Source: WVWW01 sp041568335
Lineage (GTDB): Bacteria > Acidobacteriota > Polarisedimenticolia > Polarisedimenticolales > Polarisedimenticolaceae
Reading direction: 5' to 3'
Assembly: GCA_041568335.1 (NCBI GenBank)
Contig: JBFFZZ010000013.1
Coordinates: forward strand, 1-24,057
DNA length: 24,057 bases
A program made the translations under genes and the position numbers. Shown here one piece after another: positions 20,217 through 24,057 of the stretch. Within the stretch, counting starts at the first letter, position 1. Every line of letters begins with the position of its first letter. The notes under the pieces are model-generated. The model was given only the letters and a program-made list of their open reading frames with translations. It was not told the DNA's origin and did no database searches.

Positions 20217-22210
20217 AGCACACGTTCGGCCGCTTCCTGCTGCCCGATCTGCTCGAGCCAACTCGCGGTTCGGGCCGGTAAGCCGGGTAGTCGCTCGCCG
20301 AAAGCAGGGATCCGTACGAGGGCCCGATCCAACGTTTCAAACTGTTGACGCGACATCCAGAGCTTGAGCCAGGTCAGGACGCCGGCCTCGGTCCGCTCGC
20401 GCGCTTCGGCCGGGACGTTCGGAGGATCGACACCCAGCACCAGTGAAGCCGCCCAGCGGGCGGCCAGATCGGTCGGCCGGTCCAGACTCGAATCGCGAAG
20501 CGACTCGAGCGCCTGGTCGATTTGACCGCTGACCATCTGGGCCTCGATCCTCTGCCGGCGAAGCTCCGGATCGTCGGGGAATCGCTGGCAGGCCTCGGCG
20601 GTCCACTGGGCTTGGACCATCGCCAGCTCGGGGAGCCGGCCGAGCAGGACCGACCCGTACGACCAGACGCGTGGATCGTCACCCTGCCGCTCGACCCAGG
20701 CATCGAGCTGTCGCAGCACCGATTCGAGCTCGCCCCGGATCAAACCCAGGCTGAGCAGACCCATCCGGGCCTCGAGGTTCTCGGGCTCGATCCGCAGCGC
20801 GTCCTCGAACGCGGATGCCGCTTCGTCGTAACGGCCGAGGTCCATCAACGCCGCACCGAGCAGGGTCGGGAGCGCCGCGGTCTGCAGTTCGCGCAACGGC
20901 GGGAACGTCGTTTCCCCAGGTTCCTGTTCGGCGCAACGGGATAGCGCGCGAGCTGCTTCCGAAGAGTCCCCGTTGGCGCCCGCCGCCGCACCGAGTAGGT
21001 ACAGCGTGTTTCGTGTCGGCCGGTGTGCCTTGTGATAGGCCCGGATGCGGTCGAGCGCCTCGCCCGCCTTTCCCAGACGCAACAGGCAGCGGGACTCCAG
21101 CGCGACGCGCTCCTCGCGATCGATGAACTTGGTGTCGATGCTCCGCAGCGCGTGGAGCGCTTGCCCTGCATCACCGACGTGCGATCCGACGCGCGCGAGC
21201 TGTAGGGCGAGGGCGGGGTTTCCCGGATCCTCGTCCAGCTCGCGAATGCATGCCGCGATCTCGCCCCGACCGTAAGCGGGACCGGCCGTTGGCTCGGGCC
21301 GCCGAAGGGTGACACCTGGACGTGCCGAGCCGAGCCGCCAGCCGTCGGCCAGAACGCGCAGTGCAGGCCGGATCGACGGCAAGACGCTGCCCGAAAAGGC
21401 CAGACCCGGGGCGTTTCGAAACAACCGCGCGGCCAGGCATGCCTGACCCGCCGTGTCGACGAGACGCACCTCGTGGAACAACGTGCGGCCGTGCTCCAGG
21501 GCCTGGGTCAGCTTACCGATGGACGATCGGGCCAGGGTCTCGCCCGGTTTCAGAACGAAGACCCAGCCGCGCTCGGCACGACAAAGCGCGTTGTTGAGCA
21601 ACGCGGCCCGATCCGGTGTCGGGGTCACGTCGACGATGGTCATCCCGTCGGGGTCGAGCTCCAACGGCCCTCCCGAGGTCGCATCGACGAGCACGATTTG
21701 ATCGGCGACTGCTCGAATCGACTCGATCGTTTGCGCCACATCCGGATCACCGTCTGCGACCGCGATACAAACGCTGACACCCGATTGCAACGGATCGATG
21801 CGCAGCTCGTCATGTGGGAAGTCGGCGATCGGGTGAATCTCCTCTTTGAGACGGCGAAGTCGCTTGAGGTTGTCCTTGGCCTGCTTCATGCCGGGCACGT
21901 CGCGCTCCAGACGACTCAGGATGCGTTTTGCCTCGGCACGGTACCCCGCGTCAACGCAGGTGACGGCGAGCAGGTTCATGGCCGCGGGGTGGAACGGACG
22001 GATACGAATGGCCTTCAATGCGCCGGCTGCGGCGCGTTCGAGGCGCCCGTCCTCGAGGTGAATCTTCGCCTCCAGCAACGGCGGTTCGGGATCGTACGGA
22101 TCGATGCGGGATGCCTCGGCCAGAAGTTGGATCGCCTCGTCCCTGGAGTTGCGGGACAGGCAATCTCCCGCTCGCTGGATCAAGGCCTTGGTGCGGGCGT
22201 GGTGGATCAT
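20198..22210 (-). CDS. TPR protein with embedded degenerate GT2 domain
   Basis: A 670-residue cytoplasmic protein. TPR-like helices (1-125; SRNSRDEAIQLLAEASRIDP) precede a GT2-like segment (about 142-310) containing SGVSVCIAVADGDPDVAQTI, IVLVDATSGG and GWVFVLKPGETLARSSIGKL. In active GT2 enzymes the last stretch is LDADE or similar. Here it is LKPGE, so the DxD metal site is lost. At least six further TPR units follow (about 340-660), such as LGRYDEAASAFEDALRIEPE. The start ATG (22208-22210) overlaps the stop of the GT-B gene as ATGA; a longer open frame upstream lies inside that gene. Likely role: a scaffold or partner for the glycosyltransferases, or a carrier-protein-binding subunit. Catalytic activity is doubtful. 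Confidence 0.8.
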   Translation of the reverse strand: MIHHARTKALIQRAGDCLSRNSRDEAIQLLAEASRIDPYDPEPPLLEAKIHLEDGRLERAAAGALKAIRIRPFHPAAMNLLAVTCVDAGYRAEAKRILSRLERDVPGMKQAKDNLKRLRRLKEEIHPIADFPHDELRIDPLQSGVSVCIAVADGDPDVAQTIESIRAVADQIVLVDATSGGPLELDPDGMTIVDVTPTPDRAALLNNALCRAERGWVFVLKPGETLARSSIGKLTQALEHGRTLFHEVRLVDTAGQACLAARLFRNAPGLAFSGSVLPSIRPALRVLADGWRLGSARPGVTLRRPEPTAGPAYGRGEIAACIRELDEDPGNPALALQLARVGSHVGDAGQALHALRSIDTKFIDREERVALESRCLLRLGKAGEALDRIRAYHKAHRPTRNTLYLLGAAAGANGDSSEAARALSRCAEQEPGETTFPPLRELQTAALPTLLGAALMDLGRYDEAASAFEDALRIEPENLEARMGLLSLGLIRGELESVLRQLDAWVERQGDDPRVWSYGSVLLGRLPELAMVQAQWTAEACQRFPDDPELRRQRIEAQMVSGQIDQALESLRDSSLDRPTDLAARWAASLVLGVDPPNVPAEARERTEAGVLTWLKLWMSRQQFETLDRALVRIPAFGERLPGLPARTASWLEQIGQQEAAERVLQRVGS

Positions 22211-23388
22211 CGCGCTTCCTCGCTCCCGTGTCGTGGCGGGGTCGCGGCCGTGGCGCGGCCCCCGTGCAACGTCGTTTCGAGTGCTTCGGCCCAATCGAGA
22301 CGTAGATTTCGAATGTTCCGTTCCGCCAGGACGAAGCTTCGTTGTCTTTCGAGTTCCTGCTTTCGCTGGATCGGCGCGCGTAGCACCGCCTCGAGCACCG
22401 TGACCCAGTCGGCCTGCTCGTTGGGGACCGTGATCGATACCTCGTCCCGGTAGGCCTCCACCGCACTGGCGACCGTCAACGTCCCGCACATCGCGTACTC
22501 GTAGAACTTCAGCGCCGATTTGTGCCGGTTGAATTCAGTCTCCTGGAGCGGACAAATACCGACGTCGAGATCGAGCTCGGGGAGCACTTCGAAGTACGTG
22601 TCGATATCGACGAACGGCACATGCACGTGTCGGATTTCGCTCAGCTGCGCAATCAGCTCGAGAAATTTGAGCGCCCGTTCGCGACGGGTACCGTCGAGAC
22701 CGGGTAAGAGCTCCCGCGCCTCGGCCGTTTCGACGTCGAGCGGCCGGTGAACCAGGCCAAACAGGACGAAGTGGAAATCCACGCGGCATTGCAACTCTCG
22801 AATGGCCGGCAGGACCATCAGCAGGTCGTCGAGATGGGATGACGATCCGGCCCAACCGACGCGCAGCTCGCCCGACCTCCCGGGGCGGCCTTTCCAGCAT
22901 TCCGGGTCGATCGCATTGGGCAGCATGTGAGTCGCGACTCCCATCGGGGAGAACGTGTCGCGTAATGCCGGCGTCGTGACGAACGCGGCGCTGGCATGGT
23001 CGAGGATCGTCTGAACGTTGAGGATCGATGCTTGGATGGACTCGAACGCGGGGTTGTGGCGCTCGACCCCGTTGACGTAGTCGTCCACGGAGTAGATGAT
23101 CGGCAGGCTGTGGGTTGCGGCGTACTCGCAGATACTCCCGACCAGATCGAGTTTCGAGCCGTCCTGGAGCGGCGGTGACAGGATCATCTGAGGGAAGATC
23201 AGACCGTCGATCCCATCGAAGACGGACACCGTGGGGCGGTAGCCGTTCGGACCGGCTTCGAGGGTCAGTCGATTCCCCAGCGTGACCAGCTCGTATCCCA
23301 ACTCCCTCAGGTGTCGGAACGGCTGTCTGAAACGAACGTACTCCACACCGTTCGATGCATCGCCGATCATCGCCAACAGCCGTTTCAT
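22207..23388 (-). CDS. GT-B fold glycosyltransferase (GT4-like)
   Basis: A 393-residue protein with two Rossmann-like halves. The N-half begins MKRLLAMIGDASNGVEYVRF and has a DDY segment (SVDDYVNGVERHNPAFES). The C-half has LRVGWAGSSSHLDDLLMVLP, DLDVGICPLQETEFNRHKSA and LKFYEYAMCGTLTVASAVEA, the usual nucleotide-sugar binding block of GT4-like enzymes (pattern K..EYma.G.pvvas). It has no signal peptide or membrane segment. The ATG follows AGGGGGA. It is the first gene of a two-gene operon with the TPR/GT2 protein. The sequence does not reveal the sugar. Confidence 0.85.
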   Translation of the reverse strand: MKRLLAMIGDASNGVEYVRFRQPFRHLRELGYELVTLGNRLTLEAGPNGYRPTVSVFDGIDGLIFPQMILSPPLQDGSKLDLVGSICEYAATHSLPIIYSVDDYVNGVERHNPAFESIQASILNVQTILDHASAAFVTTPALRDTFSPMGVATHMLPNAIDPECWKGRPGRSGELRVGWAGSSSHLDDLLMVLPAIRELQCRVDFHFVLFGLVHRPLDVETAEARELLPGLDGTRRERALKFLELIAQLSEIRHVHVPFVDIDTYFEVLPELDLDVGICPLQETEFNRHKSALKFYEYAMCGTLTVASAVEAYRDEVSITVPNEQADWVTVLEAVLRAPIQRKQELERQRSFVLAERNIRNLRLDWAEALETTLHGGRATAATPPRHGSEEAR

Positions 23389-23420
23389 TCAGTCCCCCTG
23401 GCAATCCGGCCCCAAGTCCG

Positions 23421-23436
23421 AGCAAGACGGATGCCA
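23421..23436 (-). promoter_or_regulatory. Sigma-54 promoter of the GT-B/TPR operon
   Basis: The minus strand reads TGGCATC-CGTC-TTGCT. It matches TGGCACG-N4-TTGCW except at two bases of the -24 element and keeps GG and GC at the exact 10-nt spacing. Transcription would start near 23410, 22 nt before the GT-B ATG, with AGGGGGA between. Confidence 0.7.
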
Positions 23437-23542
23437 GGTCGGGGCGACCCGCATCGACTCGTCCGCTGGCACGGATCGTGGGCGAATGTTTGCTGTCGGA
23501 CGGCGACTCCGGATCGGTAGGAGCACGGAACCGTGCCGGCGA

Positions 23543-23558
23543 CGGCAAGGGGTTGCCG
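23543..23558. promoter_or_regulatory. Second copy of the CGGCAA-N4-TTGCCG inverted repeat
   Basis: The arms are identical to those of the repeat upstream of flgB (6685-6700), with a GGGG centre. It is centred about 140 bp upstream of the predicted GT-B transcription start. A shared sigma-54 activator site is the simplest reading. Confidence 0.5.
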
Positions 23559-23636
23559 CCCACCCGCTGACGATTCAAGCGTCGCGACGTGCGGCCGATG
23601 TGTACTGACGAGCCGCGAGGTGCGGTCGGTGAGAAA

Positions 23637-24057
23637 ATGAGCGCGATCCCCGAGAATTCGGCGACCCCGGATTCCCTGAAATTGAACATCGGGGCCGGTC
23701 GGACCTACCTACCGGGTTTCCGGAATATCGATCTCGCCGACCGCGCCGACATCCAACTCGACCTGAACCTCGATCGGTTGCCCTTCGACGACGACAGCGT
23801 CGATCTGGTCTTCACGTATCACGCCCTCGAGCATCTCGACCGGTACCTGTTCGCGCTGGGCGAGATTCACCGCGTGTTGAAACACGGAGCCGCGTTGCTG
23901 GTCGGGGTGCCCTACGTGACGCTGACCGAGTACAACCTGGTCAACCCGTATCACCGTCAGCATTTCAACGAATACTCCTTCGATTTCTTCGACCCGGACA
24001 AGCTCAAGGGAACGGCCGTCGAGGCCAATGACATCCTCCTGATCAAGGCGTTCCACC
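23637..24057 (+). CDS. SAM-dependent class I methyltransferase, partial
   Basis: About 140 residues are visible and the gene runs off the right edge. The N-terminus has LKLNIGAGRTYLPGFRNIDL, a SAM-binding motif I (NIGAGR) followed by an acidic strand end. Then come LPFDDDSVDLVFTYHALEHL and LGEIHRVLKHGAALLVGVPY, the motif block seen in methyltransferases of polysaccharide clusters. Predicted reaction: methyl transfer from SAM to a sugar or lipid-linked glycan. The ATG at 23637 has a weak GGTGAG site; an in-frame ATG at 23598 is possible. It diverges from the GT-B operon and probably belongs to the same glycan pathway. Confidence 0.8.
   Translation, partial: MSAIPENSATPDSLKLNIGAGRTYLPGFRNIDLADRADIQLDLNLDRLPFDDDSVDLVFTYHALEHLDRYLFALGEIHRVLKHGAALLVGVPYVTLTEYNLVNPYHRQHFNEYSFDFFDPDKLKGTAVEANDILLIKAFH

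Larger units (their letters stand above)
23389..23636. promoter_or_regulatory. Divergent control region of the GT-B and methyltransferase genes
   Basis: This 248-bp stretch contains no gene. It holds a sigma-54-like promoter for the minus-strand operon (23421-23436), a weaker sigma-54-like site on the plus strand (TGGGCGA-ATGT-TTGCT, 23479-23494), and the inverted repeat GCACGG-AA-CCGTGC (23523-23536). The repeat CGGCAA-GGGG-TTGCCG lies at 23543-23558, and the palindrome GTCGCGAC at 23581-23588. This is an unusually high density of symmetric sites. Confidence 0.6.

Noticed and set aside
23467..23483. TGGCACG on the plus strand as a sigma-54 promoter.
   Set aside because: The -12 position carries GG instead of GC at the required spacing.
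1..24057. Mobile elements, CRISPR arrays, tRNA or rRNA genes.
   Set aside because: No transposase, integrase, repeat-spacer array or RNA gene signature was seen on either strand; the locus looks like a native chromosomal flagellar region.

Overview
The window is a GC-rich, densely packed flagellar and glycan locus from a Gram-negative-type bacterium. The evidence for that is the MS ring, a divergent sigma-54 activator, a sigma-54 response regulator, and consensus -24/-12 promoters. The phylum cannot be fixed from the sequence alone. The regulatory layout matches the tiered sigma-54/FliA cascade known from polar flagellates such as Pseudomonas and Vibrio. No rRNA, tRNA, IS element, CRISPR array or clear rho-independent terminator was found.

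Region 1 (1-6582, minus strand) is a nine-gene basal-body and export operon: flgB, flgC, fliE, fliF, fliG, fliH, fliI, fliJ and a motE-like gene cut by the window edge. Most junctions are 4-base ATGA or GTGA stop/start overlaps. A sigma-54 promoter lies at 6629-6644, with a 16-bp inverted repeat centred near -75.

Region 2 (6719-12138) is regulatory. A minus-strand operon encodes a secreted helical-repeat (TPR-like) protein, a soluble PAS histidine kinase and an NtrC-type response regulator (FleSR/FlrBC-like). It has its own sigma-54 promoter almost touching the first start codon. Diverging from it is a receiver-less sigma-54 activator, the likely top of the cascade.

Region 3 (12143-16306, minus strand) is the filament operon: flagellin, flaG, fliD, fliS and a FliT/FlgN-like chaperone. 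It starts at a textbook sigma-28 promoter (TAAAGCCT-N11-GCCGATAA). The leader can form two alternative GGA-loop hairpins, and a cUUCGg hairpin lies between flagellin and flaG.

Region 4 (16314-24057) joins a PilZ protein to glycan genes. Two fully consensus sigma-54 promoters diverge from a 108-bp spacer that contains a 14-bp perfect palindrome. One drives the PilZ gene. The other drives a tandem GT2 glycosyltransferase coupled to a PAPS-type sulfotransferase. Converging on these is a GT-B glycosyltransferase plus TPR/degenerate-GT2 operon, with a further sigma-54-like promoter. A SAM methyltransferase begins at the right edge. I infer that this region makes a sulfated, methylated glycan under flagellar control, possibly on flagellin. 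That is the most novel aspect of the window.
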